Assembly (NCBI GenBank): GCA_021234155.1
Contig: JAJEKV010000014.1
Span: forward strand, 16,586,872-16,650,871
Origin: Isoetes taiwanensis
Lineage: Eukaryota > Streptophyta > Lycopodiopsida > Isoetales > Isoetaceae
Length of the DNA: 64,000 nucleotides
Direction: 5' to 3'
The notes beneath the pieces are model-generated. The model did no database searches, was not told the origin of the DNA, and worked only from the letters and a program-made list of their open reading frames with translations. Shown one piece after another: positions 8,599 through 21,570 of this stretch (within the stretch, counting starts at the first letter, position 1; each line of letters starts with the position of its first letter). A program made the translations under genes and the position numbers.

Positions 8599-10340
8599 TT
8601 CTTTTTCCCTAGTATCTGGTATTTTTGTGGGTTGGCAGAAGTGTACAGCACTATGGGCATTGGACTCTCCAGTTCCACCATGTGTAGCTGGCCTATCCAT
8701 GGAAGATACTTCCCCATGGTAAAGAAACTTCTCGGTATCCCTGTAGGTGTTCATATCTCATCAGGAGATGCGTGGGAGGCAGTGATTAAGGGTTTGGAAA
8801 AGCATCTTTTCTGGTGGTCCACAGCGAAGCTTTCCATGGCAGGACGAATTGTTGTGGCTAAGTCAGTTTTAAGGAGCACCCATGTGTATATGGCTTCGTT
8901 CATGTTGGCTCCACAGTCAAAGATACAACTTCTCGTCAGGGTTGTTAGGAACTTCATCTGGGGGGGAACAGAGGAGGGTGTTGCTGTCAAAGTCAGTTGG
9001 AAAAAGTGCATGTTGCCAAAGCATTTTGGCGGCCTTGGAATGATCAATTTCTTTTGCAAAGCAAGGTGATGATTTCTAAGTTTATTTGGAGAATTTTGAA
9101 TAATGTGGATGAGTCACAGGTTCCCGTCTTGTTTATCAGTCTTTGCAAATGTGCATTTCTTTTGGGTCTCGGTCTCTTAGGCCACTTCTCCCATGGGCTC
9201 TGTTTTATCCACTGACCGCATACCCTAATGCGTCCCCATTTCTTAAAGGACTGCTAGTTGCATGGGAGACTGTACAATCTCTGTTTCATTTTCACCATCT
9301 TGCGCACACTAGCACTACTGCAAGTTGTTGGTGGATTCCATTAGATGGTGGTCCTCTGGTAGCTTCAGTCCACCCATTGACGCAGCGTCGATGGAGAGCA
9401 GCAGGTGTGCATATGATATCTGATTGGTATAATAATCAAAGGCAGTTGCTGACATGGGAAGAGTTTAGAGCTAAGTTCCTCCTTTTAAGGTGGGATCGAG
9501 CTATGGTGTCTTCAATTCTTCCTCCAGTAGCACAAGTGGATGACCCCCATCCTTGGGTAGTTCATGAGCATGTCAAAGCAGATAAGTTGGTGAATTCCAT
9601 GTACAAAGTCTTGCTTGATGCGGACGTCTTGCCTCCTTCGTCCAAGTGGCCTTTGGTCATTCCTAGGGATCGACAGAAAGCAGTATGGAAATGGGTATGG
9701 GATAAACTACTCCATCCCAAAGTATCTGTTTTATGGTGGCAAGTCACTCATCGTTGTCTGCGCGTTAATATTCTGGTGCACAGATTTCGTCCAGAGGTAT
9801 CTGCACTTTGTCCCTTATGTGCACAGAGGGACGAGACAATTGAGCATTGCTTCTTCCTATGTAGACATGTCAGACATGCTTGGTTGTGGCTTCAAGGCCT
9901 CTTTCATTGCAATTTGAATAGCCAACAGATGTTATTAGCAGTCTATCCAAGTAGTTGGGATAATTTGGCAAAAAGAGCATTTCATTTGGCTCTTGCATGG
10001 ATCATTTGGTCCATTTGGAAAAGAAGAAACCTTCTCATATTCAAAGGTCTTGCTTGTTTAGATGCACAGATCCTTCTTGATGCCCACCACCGAATTGTCA
10101 AAGCATTCATGTGCTCATTAATTGCTAATGAGGTGAAGAGCCGTATTTGGGAGCACTATCTTCAGATTCATACTTACTTATGAGTTTTTGCTTGCTCTTT
10201 ATATTGTTTAGATGTTGTATTTGAGTGGGGTGGTTTTGCTCTGGTGGACATTCTCTCCACTGAGTTATTAGTCCCCATTGTACTCTGTAACTTTCTCTGG
10301 ATAATAAAGGCTCAAGTCCTTCAAAAAAAAAAAAAAAAAT
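8599..10340 (+). mobile_element. 3' part of an L1-type LINE (reverse-transcriptase C-terminus and zf-RVT region), decayed
   Basis: Open coding starts right at the LTR junction and continues through a plant L1-like RT C-terminal region with FCGLAEVYS and KLLGIPVG (about 8624-8745). KLSMAGRIVVAKSVL and RNFIWGG follow. Frameshifts near 9060 and 9170 lead into a 9143-10183 frame with the zf-RVT signature: KVSVLWWQVTHRCL, then CPLCAQRDETIEHCFFLC, then WIIWSIWKRRN. The 3' UTR has AATAAA near 10302 and a poly(A) run at about 10323-10340. The 5' part should lie left of the window, beyond element 1, if element 1 inserted into the LINE. The frameshifts make it inactive. Confidence 0.9.
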
Positions 10341-10406
10341 GATCTGGTTTGGCAATAAGGGTGTTGCTCAACAATAAATCCATATCAAGTTCAGAATGAA
10401 GGTTAG

Positions 10407-11283
10407 CTAATACCTGAAACTGCTTTGATTTACCAGTAAATTGTTTGGTGCTTCCAACAGTTCTTTGTTTTGTATTAGAGTTGAGGCAGTAGTCTCCTTT
10501 GCTTGGTTGATTCTTTTCTCCATTTCTACCATAGCTGGAGGGAGAGCAGGGACAACTTCCACTATAGTATCCAGAGGGTTTATTCCAACCTCAATTTCTT
10601 GTCCATAACCAAAGTTGGTTTGCTTCAATGCCTTACTATGTTTGTTTTTCTTGTCTAATGGATCACTCTTACCCATACAAGGATTTGAAGGGTCTAAAAT
10701 TGACTCCTTTTTTTTCCCTAAGCTCTTGGCATCCACAATGATTCTATTCAGAGTATCATGTAGATTGTTGATTTTATCCTTGTCCATACATACATTTTTT
10801 GTTGTATTCTCATGATTTTGCAGCACCTTGACCACTTGAGATGGACCTTTTTCTTTGCTAGGAATCTTTCCAGATGCAACATTATCCTTGATATTAGCTG
10901 TCTCATCCTTCTGAATCTGGGCCTCTCTTAAACTTTTCTTCCTTTGGATTCTCTTGTAACTGCTGTTGATCTTAGTCCACTCAAATCTGTTGTCTTTAGA
11001 AATAATACTGGATACACCAAAATCATTGTTAATCTTTGAGGAGACTCGGTCAATAACTGAGCCCTTTGAGTTTTTTTTTTTTTTTTTGTTTGAAGGCAAG
11101 GTTGGTGGGACTTGCACCCACCCACGTCTCCCACCCGATGATTGCATCACATGTTGACTGTTGACTTTCTCACTCGGGTTGACCTGCTGGTTGACTTGGC
11201 AATTAACAGACTGATTGACAGGTTGGCTCTCAACCTGCCCAGAAATATCTAATTTCTCCTTGCAAGATTCATACCAGAAATGC
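10407..11283 (-). pseudogene. Unidentified minus-strand ORF, Lys/Asn-rich
   Basis: An open frame runs on the minus strand from about 11283 to 10407. It is Lys-, Asn- and Gln-rich with VNQ repeats at the start and FEWTKIN in the middle. It is interrupted in frame by an A-rich segment (five Lys) at about 11070-11090 that may be the tail of a short retroelement. Composition would suit a plant LINE ORF1 linker, but no RNA-binding domain or zinc knuckle is visible. No firm identity. Confidence 0.3.
11071..11150 (-). repeat. Possible short SINE-like remnant with A-tail
   Basis: On the minus strand GGTGGGTGCAAGTCCCACC, resembling a tRNA T-arm/B-box, is followed after about 20 bp by a 17-base A-run. 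No A-box was found, so this is weak. Confidence 0.25.
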
Positions 11284-11292
11284 TCTTTGCAT

Positions 11293-11823
11293 CTAGCTTA
11301 CTAGAATCTCATATATGTTAGAAATGTCGGTGGTTTGTGTTATCCTTATGTATGGGATTGCAGAGTTGCTCAGTATTTCTGAGAAGGACCTTAAGAAGCG
11401 GTATATCTTATCATCATTCTCGAATCCCATACTCCTTTTACCTTGCATGAGAGCCACTCGTGAAGATGTGCTAGCGGAAAAGAAAGCTAGCATACAACTA
11501 TCGATGGGCGCCAGCTTATTAACAATATAATAGGCATATGAAGCCTTGAGTTGGCAGTTGAAAACGTGGTCACCATCTATTGCGGCCCATGTATACCTTG
11601 GCTTGCCTGTGAAATACATTTGATATTTTTTCTTAATCTTATCATCTACATCTTCATTTCCAGTAAGTGGCATTTCAGGCAAAGGGGTGCTTCTTCGAGC
11701 ATTGCTCACTTGAATCAACCGAAGTTCTAGGTCAGGGAGGATGGGTATGACACAGGCCTCACTGCAGTTGAGGCACACGTAGCTAATGTAATACTGATAT
11801 TCCTTGACTTTCTTTATGCTCAA
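11293..11823 (-). CDS. Unidentified 176-residue minus-strand ORF
   Basis: Starts MSIKKVKEYQYYISYVCLNC and has a CLNCSEAC cysteine motif near residue 17, then a charged DDKIKKKYQMYFTGKPRYTW segment. Composition looks protein-like, but I recognise no family. It may be a captured exon; no partner exon is evident nearby. Confidence 0.3.
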   Translation of the reverse strand: MSIKKVKEYQYYISYVCLNCSEACVIPILPDLELRLIQVSNARRSTPLPEMPLTGNEDVDDKIKKKYQMYFTGKPRYTWAAIDGDHVFNCQLKASYAYYIVNKLAPIDSCMLAFFSASTSSRVALMQGKRSMGFENDDKIYRFLRSFSEILSNSAIPYIRITQTTDISNIYEILVS

Positions 11824-13089
11824 CCACCCCGATCCTTCATATGATTCTAATGAAATGTGCGTTGGATTTGATTCTGACTATATATAGGCAAATGAACTGA
11901 GACCATGAGCATAACCAAATGGTATATCTTCATTGTCGCCATGCTCGCTATCCTAGTAAACAGATCTACATATTTTTTGCATTCCCAAACTTTTGTAAAA
12001 CCAGGGATGTCGATGAACATCAGAATGGCATTGCTCCATTTGTTTAGCTTCTATTTCCCTTAAATTTTTAAGTGTAGAAGATCTGGGATCTTTGTAAGTA
12101 ATTTTCGGTTATTGATATACCCCATTCAGCAACTAAACAACCGGGAAAATACAAGAGCACAGATCCTTTTATGGCACAGACCTTCCACTACGGTTCTAAA
12201 ATTGGATCCATGCCTCCTACTTCTGCTTTTTTCATAGCTGCATGCCTACATGGCCTTAAAATATGCTTAGAACTAAATGCAATAGAGGTATTCATTAATC
12301 CCAAATAGTGTTCTTCTCTCACTAAATGTACACATAAAGTGGCTGAGTATCTAACAGAGTGGCAAAATCTAGAGCATTCTGACATTTGGATATCTAGCTC
12401 AGCTATGCTAGATCTGATCCGTTGTCTCGAGACTAGATTATGTCTTCTATACCTTTGAAGAAGGAGAAATTGGAAACGTCGAGCTCTTTTGGGCGAAATA
12501 AGCACAGAACTTATGTGCATTTATAAGGACCTGGATAACTTACTTAAGAGAAATAATTTTGAACTGGCTAGTTCAGAAGCACTAGTTAATGCCTCTGAAG
12601 ACCTCAGGCATCTGAAGGAATGCTGACTTGAAGTGGTTGCGGTATTTATTATCACGCATCAGGTTGCTAAGGTAATGTCATATGTACATGATGATAGACA
12701 TAGTGCACAAGGATCTAAAACCTAGCAATATTTTACTGAATGCTTAAGTTTTTTGAGGCATTAACTCATCCTGTATGGAAGCCAAAGTTCATGATACGCA
12801 AAACCAAAGAGGAGAAAGTGAATGGGTAAACGATACATATCACACTTCATTGAAAATATATAGGCCTGAAGTGGCAAGATCGTGCTTGAGCAATTGACGA
12901 TGAAGATGATGAACCATGGTGGGTGGCCCAATTTTACAGAAAATGCTTATAAAATCTCGAATATAAATTATAGAGGGTGATTTAGCTGCCAATTGCTTCT
13001 TTTAGCAACTATATAAATAAAACTTAGAATTGTAATTTTCCTCTGCTTCTTTTAAACTATCTCTTCCTTTTTCAATATCAAGGGCAATG

Positions 13090-13209
13090 CATATTAGATA
13101 TTTGATTAATAATGAGAAAGTCAGCCTGATAATTTACCATATAAAATACACATATTAGCTGTATGATTAATAATGAAAAAGGCAGCTGATAGTTTACCAT
13201 ATAAAATAC
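13090..13209. repeat. Tandem duplication, two ~60-bp units
   Basis: Units 13090-13150 and 13151-13209 both start CATATTAG and end TTTACCATATAAAATAC, with several differences between them. Confidence 0.85.
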
Positions 13210-13384
13210 GGTATGAAAGTTCTGATAGTATTTTGGCATTTTTGCACGAGAATCTTTAGCGCTTCTATAAAAAATAATTCAGGAAATAGAATAAAATTGA
13301 CATTATTATGTTTTTGGATAAAGATGCCTTCACAATACTGATATCCCATCTCATCATCTGCAAGAGCATTCAGAAAGCAAAAAT

Positions 13385-13486
13385 CATAATCTATTATCTA
13401 GCCTATATGAAAAAGGGCAAAACATAAAATCTATTCTAGCCTAATATAAACAAGGGCAAAACATATAATCTATCCTAGCCTATCCT
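13385..13486. repeat. Three-copy imperfect tandem repeat, about 40 bp
   Basis: Repeated TCTAT..TCTAGCCTA segments, the first two followed by AAGGGCAAAACATA. Confidence 0.7.
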
Positions 13487-13547
13487 GTAATATTAAAATT
13501 TTCTTTGGTGTGTTATATGAGAGATCCTATTTTTTATCTGGGTGGTA

Positions 13548-13587
13548 AAAAATAAAAAATAAAAAATAAAAAATAAAAAATAAAAAA
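13548..13587. repeat. (AAAAAT)n microsatellite
   Basis: About six uninterrupted AAAAAT units. Confidence 0.9.
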
Positions 13588-13673
13588 TCTGTAAGTTCAT
13601 GAATAAGATATAAACTACTAAATGTAAAACAAATCCCATAACACACCAAAACAAAAAAATTTCAATTTTTTTC
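13588..13673. repeat. Dispersed repeat, copy 1
   Basis: Begins GTAAGTTCATGAAT, includes CCATAACACACCAAAACAAA and ends with an A/T-rich run. A second copy in the same orientation lies at 24193-24275, immediately next to a copy of another repeat. Confidence 0.8.
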
Positions 13674-14494
13674 CGATCAAAACAACTGGCAACAAACCAG
13701 TTCCACTTCTGCAAAAAAACTGGAGCATTCCATGACTCTTACATAGTATATCCGGCCTTGGTCTTGCCTGCTTTCATAAAAAGAGGGTAATGAAAAGGCA
13801 ATCATGCCATGGCAAAGCTTCCCACCATTCACTAAACCCTTGTTGCCCTCTGTTGTCGCCCCTGTTGTGTATTACCAAGAAGAAAGCTAAGATGAAAATT
13901 TACAAATCCTTTCTTACTGAATCAAGTTCAGTAGGAGGGACCTGATCTCAATATATTGCAAAATATAGATCATAGACCGTGTAAAATTTCTGCTCAACAT
14001 ATTAATGGAGCTTATTTCTTGAGAGCAAGGCCTCGTAGTTCTGCCTGAATAACTGCGAATCAGATGATGCAGAATCTTAATTTGAGAAACCAAATGATGC
14101 AAATAGCTTTGTATATAGAGAAGCATATTGGAATAACTTTTTGGTGCAAATCCGCTTTCGTTTTGTTCTTCTATTTGTTTGATGCAGTATGCCAACAGCA
14201 AAAATGATGGAAAGAACTATAAACTGAGACGTGTTCGATTCCAAGGTGCATGCTAAAACAAAGGGAATAATAAGAGTGGAGATGAGCCCTAATATCCTCG
14301 CCCCTGTTCAATAAACTTGTGCCTGATTATTCCCATCCGTGAGAATCTCTCACGGATCAAACATGCTTGCTTTCGGCATATCCCATATCAAATTTACCTC
14401 CCGATCCACATCCCTCTCCCGATTTAGTCATAGCATGTGCTATGTTTTATTTTCCTTGTTCCTTGTGCTATACTTCTTGGAAGGAAGAAACATG

Positions 14495-15900
14495 TGTGAC
14501 GCTCCCCAAATCTATACGATGCTCCCATGTATAAATACGAGAAATCCCTTTTTCCAGCGACTCTATCACCAGGAAAGGCCCTCTATCTGATTCGGACCAC
14601 TTGGGATGGTCAAGTGTCCGAGTGACAGACACAAAGGTGTCATTCACCCCATGATTTCTCTGGGATTGCGGAAACGTAAATACATATTAGCACTAGCAAC
14701 AATACACATAAAATAATATACCAGCATGAAGGGTGGCCCATCCATCATCAATATGAACAACAATATAATATTAACATAAAATATAAAATGCGTCATAAAT
14801 GAGGGTTCTACCCCGGGCTCAGACTCAAGTGGTCGATTGAAGGTCAGGGTCCCCGAATAACAACAGACGGGATCATGACAATGGGGTTGGCTGGCATAGA
14901 ACAGTGGCTAGGTTAGTCCACTCCATCTGCCTCTCCTGTGCATATTTCGTAGATAGGCTAAAAGATGTTATGACATGGTTGTAGCTTTTCAGCGACATAA
15001 TCTTATGAAATCACCTTATGAGACTACTCCAGGTTGCATCTCCCTGGTCCGATGAGGCAGGAATGGGACAAATCCCTTCCTGGAGCACGATGGTTCCATG
15101 GAAGGCTAGAGGACCATTGCACCTAAATCTGTACGTCAAGATCACTGCACCTATTGAGTCCCCAAGACGTCATTTCAGGACCATACTTGAGACCCATGGA
15201 GTGTCAGACATACATCTGGCCCACACGCAGTGACCGATTATAAGCCTAGCACATTATAGGAATCCCAGTAGCCACACTTAGCAAGGCACTATGTCCACTT
15301 CACCATTGTGTCCGTTGAATAGTGTTCAATCTTGGCATAGCATCCATAGCTAGGTGGGCTCTTGTGCACATGCCGCATTTATTGGGATTTATGGGATTCT
15401 AGCTAGAAGCATCTCTACTTCTACTAGCCTTTAGATCTCTACCCTCCCTTACCCCACAAGCACAAGAGTTGCAGCAAAGGAAATACCATAAATAATAAAT
15501 CCATTCGTAACTTCAAATGGAGCATCAATAAAAGATTAATCATTCATCTAAACAAATAAGGGTTAATCCTTAACTAGAATCTCAAGCTAACTAAGCCTAC
15601 TAACTGGTATCTTGGTTAGGTCCCCTATCTCTCAGGTTCTCCTGGCTCTACTGGTTGAATAGGCTCCTCCTCCTCCTCCTCCAAGTGCCCCCAAATCGAT
15701 TTTGGGGATGAAGCCCCGATTTGGTTGATCTCTAATTGGCAATTTCCATCTGCCCAATCAATTTGGGTTAGGTGGAGATTGCTAAACTGAGTTGATTATT
15801 GATTGGATTAATATATTCCTTCCTAAAATTAGTGTTTTGCCCTAATTTTGAATTAGGGCTTAGGCTAATGAGAATAGGTGACATATAGCGCCTAGGTTTT
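14495..15900 (-). repeat. Reverse-oriented solo LTR related to the histone-carrying elements
   Basis: The left edge TGTGACGCTCCC is the reverse complement of an LTR end GGGAGCGTCACA like that of element 2. Reading the minus strand gives the same landmarks in the same order as the element 1 and 2 LTRs: a GGGTAGAGA block (15440 region), a GGGAGATGCAACC block (15020-15050), and GGCAGATGGAGTGGAC with TATGCCAGCCAACCCC then TTGTCATGAT (14878-14940). A CGTTTCCGCAATCC block follows at about 14670. No internal region, primer site or second LTR is visible. The right boundary is uncertain (about 15.9 kb). Confidence 0.75.
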
Positions 15901-15959
15901 CCATTAATTAACATAGCTAATGTTAATTGATATGCATAAACTTAATGTAATGTACTACC

Positions 15960-18900
15960 CCATTTTACTTGAAAATGTTTTCCTTTGATCCATCAAGGCA
16001 GTTTCTGTGCTTGGACAAGAGTAATCCTCATTCTGATCCATCAAGCAGGTATCTTTCACTTAAACAAGAAGGGCACTCTGAGATATTTCCCTTTCTGTTC
16101 ATCCAAGCAGATAATCCAACCTTACTTGGGAAGAAAGGCCTCCTTTCTGAACTGTTAAGTTAAGTATTACCATAAAAACTTGAGCAAAAAAGAGAGTTTT
16201 TCTTCCATTAGGAAGCAATTTTTTAACAATTATTTGAATTGAAAACTTGTAAATAAAAGAAAACTTTACTCCATTCAAGTTAAACTCACATGCTCAAGCA
16301 ATCTCATGGATCGAAAAACTTTAAATCTCAAAATAAGAAGCTAGTAGTCAATTGAACATGTATTTACGAATACTTATAGCAGCAGTTGGTAACTTGATAA
16401 TGGTGGTTGTCAAAGAAATGATCTGAATAAAGAAAAGAGAAATTCACATAAAGATTTGATTTTTGCAGCAATAATTTCTTTTGGGTGGTCGATATAGAGG
16501 CTCAGGCTCCAATCAATACTAGCTTTCACAATCTGTCTTCTATTGTCTCACTGTAAGTATTTGTCATGCTTAAGAATGCCACATCATCCATTACTGGCTG
16601 TCTCCAATCATAAGCAGGTCTCAACTAGTTGTAGGAATTGGTTTTGTTGAAAATTTGGTGTCTTCTGTAGCTCATTGTCAATTAAATAATTTAAAGAAAT
16701 CACATCAATTCGACTACCACATTCGGGGTCGACATTTGTTTTCCTTCTGGCAGTTATAGGGTTCTTAATGTAGAAAGATTCGAGCTATAGTTCGGCTGGA
16801 TGTGGCATCTCGAGCAGACATTGAAAGGAACCGTTTTTCGACTTGGCAATATAGGGCTCCACAAAAGACTGATTTCTTAGGGTTTTCCCGTCTTGTCCGA
16901 TATTGGCACTTGATCTATATGATGGAGCCTTTAACACGAGTTGTCGGGTGAGTCGAATATTTCCAATGTCTTATATATAAACTTTGTCTGCCATCTCCAT
17001 TAAGATATTCTACATTTTTCTCTCCTCGTGAAATTTTCCTTAGCTACATTTCGTTATAAGTTCGTGATTCGTGTCAGTTTATGCCATGTGGCTTTTAGTT
17101 ATTATCTAAGCTTTCGAGTTCCGTACCTTTGTTGTTTCACCTGATTGTGGGCCATTACATCTCTATTTTCTATTACAATTAATCCTTTTCAATGAGCTTT
17201 GCTTGCATAGTTAGATAGTCCTTTTTGCTTAGATCTTAGATTTCTCCATCCTTGGTCTATGGTATCATTTATGGTGGTCGCTAATATTTGGTCATTTTGC
17301 AGAGGTTTTACATCGGTGCAATTTTGCTAAAATGATTTGTCCATGGATACATGACTTTTTCCAGAGCCATATCTCAGTTTGCATTCGCATTTGTTATGAC
17401 TTGATCTGTTGAAGTTCTTGGTACGAAGTTCTTGGTACATTAATGCTTGTGAGTTTTAGTTGCAGATCTTATGCTGTATTCCTTTATGTGGCTTGTTCCT
17501 TGTCATTGTTACAACCACCCAGCCACGTGCCCCTTCAATTCTTTTGACTTATTGATTTCTTTCCACTGCCTTTATTCATTCCCTTAATTACATCATTCAT
17601 TGTTCCCTTTTGTCCACTTTAGTTCCATTTTTCTTACTGAGCTCTAATAGTGCTCCCATTCCCATTCCTTGTTAGTACTCACCCTTGAAGTTCGGGTTGT
17701 GTACGAGCTGCTTCCATACTTCTCGTTACTATGCTCGGCTCTGCTTGCTTGAATTGCTCCGAGTTGCTCCATCTGTCTGATTGCTCTCAGCGTTCTTGTC
17801 TCATGGTATTCTTCGTTATAGTTTGTTCACTTGCCCAATGCCTGAATGGTTCCTCTGGCCTTTGCCTTTCTCATGGTATTCTCAGTTGTAGTTTGTTCGA
17901 TTGCTCGATCTGTTCCTCTTGCCCTTCAATTTCCGGAGTGGTTTCTATTGCCTTGGGTCCTATTCGTCCCACCTTGCTCTGCCTTGCTCTACGCTTGGTG
18001 GGTTTCTTTAGTTTTATGTAAGCTTCCTTCTTGTCACTTCTTCTATCCTGGTTTAGGCACCTGGAGACCCTTGTCCTTTGCATGGAAGATCACTAAGTTC
18101 CTTGGATCAACTCCTGAACATTAGCACCTTCTTGAGAATGTCATTTACTGTCTTAGCCTTACTGTTTGGTCGTCCACCGTCTGATCTCCATTCTTTATCA
18201 AGCATTCCATAAGTTGTTCAATTCTCGGATATTTTCTTTCACGACTAGTTGGTTATTGCAACCTATTGGAATTTTTGGCATGGCGTTTGTATCCTCAGTA
18301 TTGGCTATGGGTTGTGCTTGTTTTGTGGGTGTGTTCAAGTTAAGCTTGGCTTGTCAATGGTTCTTCATCCCTTGGTGTCATTTGGCAATTTAAACATTGT
18401 TGTGCCCGTTGTGTCATTTGGTGCTATTGCTCTAGTGGGTGGTGTTCATTATGTTGTTCTCTCTTGAGTCTGCTAGCCCCTCTGTGTCTATTTTCAACTG
18501 TGCCATATTGTTCTATTTATTTCCTATCTCTGTGTTTTGCCTTGCTTTCTGCCTCAAGCGTCTTTGCTCCTTTAATTGCCCAATATAGCGTATTACACCA
18601 CTCTTCTCGTCAGAATTGCCCCAAAATTCTCAATTGTTTGTGTTTTGACCTTACCCTTAATTTCTGCAAGCTCATCTAATCAACTAATTTTGTCCTATAA
18701 AGAATCATACAAGTAAACTATAAGTGAAAGAATAGAATCAAAATTGATAAAGTGATGTCGTTATTAATCTCTAAACTTTTAGTCATTTGGACCAATGATG
18801 ATCTGCAACTAGACCACAGATAGAAGTCTATTTTGATTTGTTATAGTGAAAGTTTTTCATATTTTTCTTTGGCTCTTCTTGCATTGGTTCCTTGATATGA

Positions 18901-21570
18901 GATTGTTTGAGGATGTAAATTTGTAGTCACACCTTAAGCCACAAATCTAGAATAAACATGAAAGACATCATATAATTGATGCTATCTATTTTAGTACAAT
19001 CCTCAAGATAATGAGCAACAGATATTTATTATGAACAATGTGGTCCAGGAGCTACTCATGTCCCAAAACTCAACTTGAGATGAGACTATGGACCAAGGCA
19101 AGTACATAAATCGTTTTTTATTTTTTTAACCATGCCTTTTGCTCTTTTCACAAGCTTATGTTTGCATTCATTTTATATTCTTATAAACTTCCATAACGTG
19201 ATTTTGTGGAGGACAATCTAGAGTCATAAGTAGCAATGTTATCCATTTGTATAAACTCCCTAAAATTAAAATTAGAAGTAAAAGTCAAAACATCAAATTC
19301 AAACACAACAAACATTTTTCTAGGATGGAAGACCTCATGAACTACTTATATGCCAAATTTGAACTAAAAATTAATCTCCTTCCGAAAGTTGTGTTTTTAT
19401 ATTACAACTACTTTCTGGGGACCAGTACTGGTTCTCAAAAGGCCGAAGACAGTTTTGTCCTTATCATGTTTGAATAGCTCTATCTTCCTTCACAGACTTT
19501 GGATTGAGATGCGGTTTTTTTCTGTCTTACTCTATATTTAGTGTAGAAAAATAACATTATAACTAGAAAAATAAAAATAAAACAATCTTTTCATCCAGAC
19601 AGTTTACTTTGTGTGAACTTGAAGCTTTTAGTACTTGACCCCTGGGTCTGCTAGAGCATAACTCGCAAGAATAGGAGCAGATACATTTTTGTGTATTTTT
19701 TATGTGAAGCTAACTACCACATATGAATTCTTAGAAAGGGATTGGTTAGTTTTTGTGTCCTTGATTTTATATGATACTTTTTGTAACCTTAAAATGCCCG
19801 TTAATTTTTGTTTTGGTTGTTATGGGAGATGTTATTTATTTGGTTTAGGAAAAAAAATGAAAAGTAAACAAGGTGCTGCGCACGGAGGGTTGCCCTCTGA
19901 TGGCCTGAAGGTGTGTTTGCTTTTTTTTTATCTTCTAACATATTATACAATCTACTTTATACTCGAACATTTGGTATAGTGGATGGAAAAGAATGCATGC
20001 TCTTTTAGCAGTCGCATTCCAATAACACTTGAAATAAGCAAAATATGCTAAGATTTAGAGAAAAAAACTAATGTACTACACAACACTAGACTTGACGATT
20101 ATGTCTTAGATCAAACATTCTTTATCCTACATGCATTGCAAAGTACGTGTTGCTACAGATGTTGCACTGCCTAACTTAAAGGGTTATAATTACCGCACAT
20201 GCCAACTTCACTATGTAGACTATCCACCACGGCTATGTTGGTCCCAACACTTGAGTGTACATCAACACCTACTGGTGAAGGACGTCACCTATTTCTAGCA
20301 TGCAGGGTGCCTTTGGCTTAGATAGGTCGAGTTCAATGTCTCCTCTACATATATGTTTGGACCTGGATGCAACAAGAAATATTCGCAAGAAATATTCAAG
20401 CTTGCAAAGCCGCATGTCGTCAATCAATAATGAGCATTTAACTGATCTACAAAACATAGTTGGCAATGACCTACCTAACATGATCTCTGCTTCAAAAGCT
20501 GAAGAATCCACAACAACTTCAATGTATGTTTGGCCTTGCATACATTGTTACATGAATAAAGATTTCTCTAAGAAAGAGGGATGTCCAATACCAAACCTTG
20601 CACCAAGAAGCTTTTTGACGGTAACCAAATTTTGCTTGAATATAACACATAACGAGGGAAAGGCATTTTTGAGCTGAATAGAGTCTGACACAGACCATAG
20701 ATTTCGTCCTCATAATGATATCTTGATTAAACATTATTTGAAAAACAGGATGAACTAAACAAATTTGCAAAATAACAAGCTAACCTGTATCATGGCATCA
20801 TAAAAACAATAAGATCAAGAATTATGTTTTCTAGCAATATAAAATGGATACTCATAATTTTATTGTGCAACCATTATACCAAAACACGAGTGAACTTCCT
20901 AATTTCAAATGGAGGGAAACATTACGTTTCAAGAGGTTAGGAAGTTTTCACCACCCATTTTCCCTCATTCTACGTCATCTTAAAGAAATGTGCAGACTAA
21001 CACATTAGAGTCACTTTGTGTTGTGGGCAGCCCTGCTTATACAAACTTTATTCACAAATGTAAATAGTTGATGATCCTATGTTGCAACAATAACAACTTT
21101 GCACGGCTTTGTCAAGTATAAGTGTTCACAAATATTAAAAAAATAGATATGACCACCTCTAAAGCTTGATTTCAATAATCGTGACCACACAAGCAACCAC
21201 AAATGCCTAACATTGTTGGGCACCCATTCTGGTAGTAAATGACCTCACATGCAATTCGACGCCCAACCGTCTTCTCATTGGCTTCTCATTTGCTAATGAT
21301 GGTAAAACCTACTATTTGTCCTGCGTGAATTGATAAAATTAAAATTGCAGTCTGGAGCAACAGAGGAAACAAAATCACAAAATGGCAAAAACTAAAAACA
21401 AACTAGGAGCAAACGGCAAACATACAAAACCTAGAAATGCTGGGTCCACAAACGCATTGCCATAACTAGGGATGCTAAATACAAAACCTGATGGAATAAC
21501 AAAGCGATAGTTTGCCAGCAATAGAGCAACAGTGACAGAGAATAGAGCAAACTACATAATACATCCAGTG
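15960..21570. other. No recognised gene
   Basis: Short frames only, including T/C-rich ones at 17.7-18.7 kb with a low-complexity Leu/Ser/Cys composition. One short dispersed motif at 19866 is listed separately. Plus-strand 20300-20677 is open for 125 residues but not recognised. Confidence 0.5.
19866..19896 (+). repeat. 31-bp motif shared with 52614-52644 in opposite orientation
   Basis: Starts AACAAGGTGCTGCGCACGG and ends with a GAGGGTTGCCCTC hairpin. The copy at 52614-52644 is its exact reverse complement. It may be a transposon terminus. Confidence 0.7.

Larger units (their letters stand above)
11824..14494. other. AT-rich stretch with no recognised gene
   Basis: A 110-residue minus-strand frame (12188-12520, Arg-rich start) is present but matches nothing I know. 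The rest is AT-rich noncoding sequence with the small tandem repeats listed separately. Confidence 0.5.

Noticed and set aside
17731-18679. Several plus-strand frames rich in Leu, Ser and Cys
   Set aside because: T/C-rich low-complexity composition, overlapping frames and no family motif; probably noncoding.
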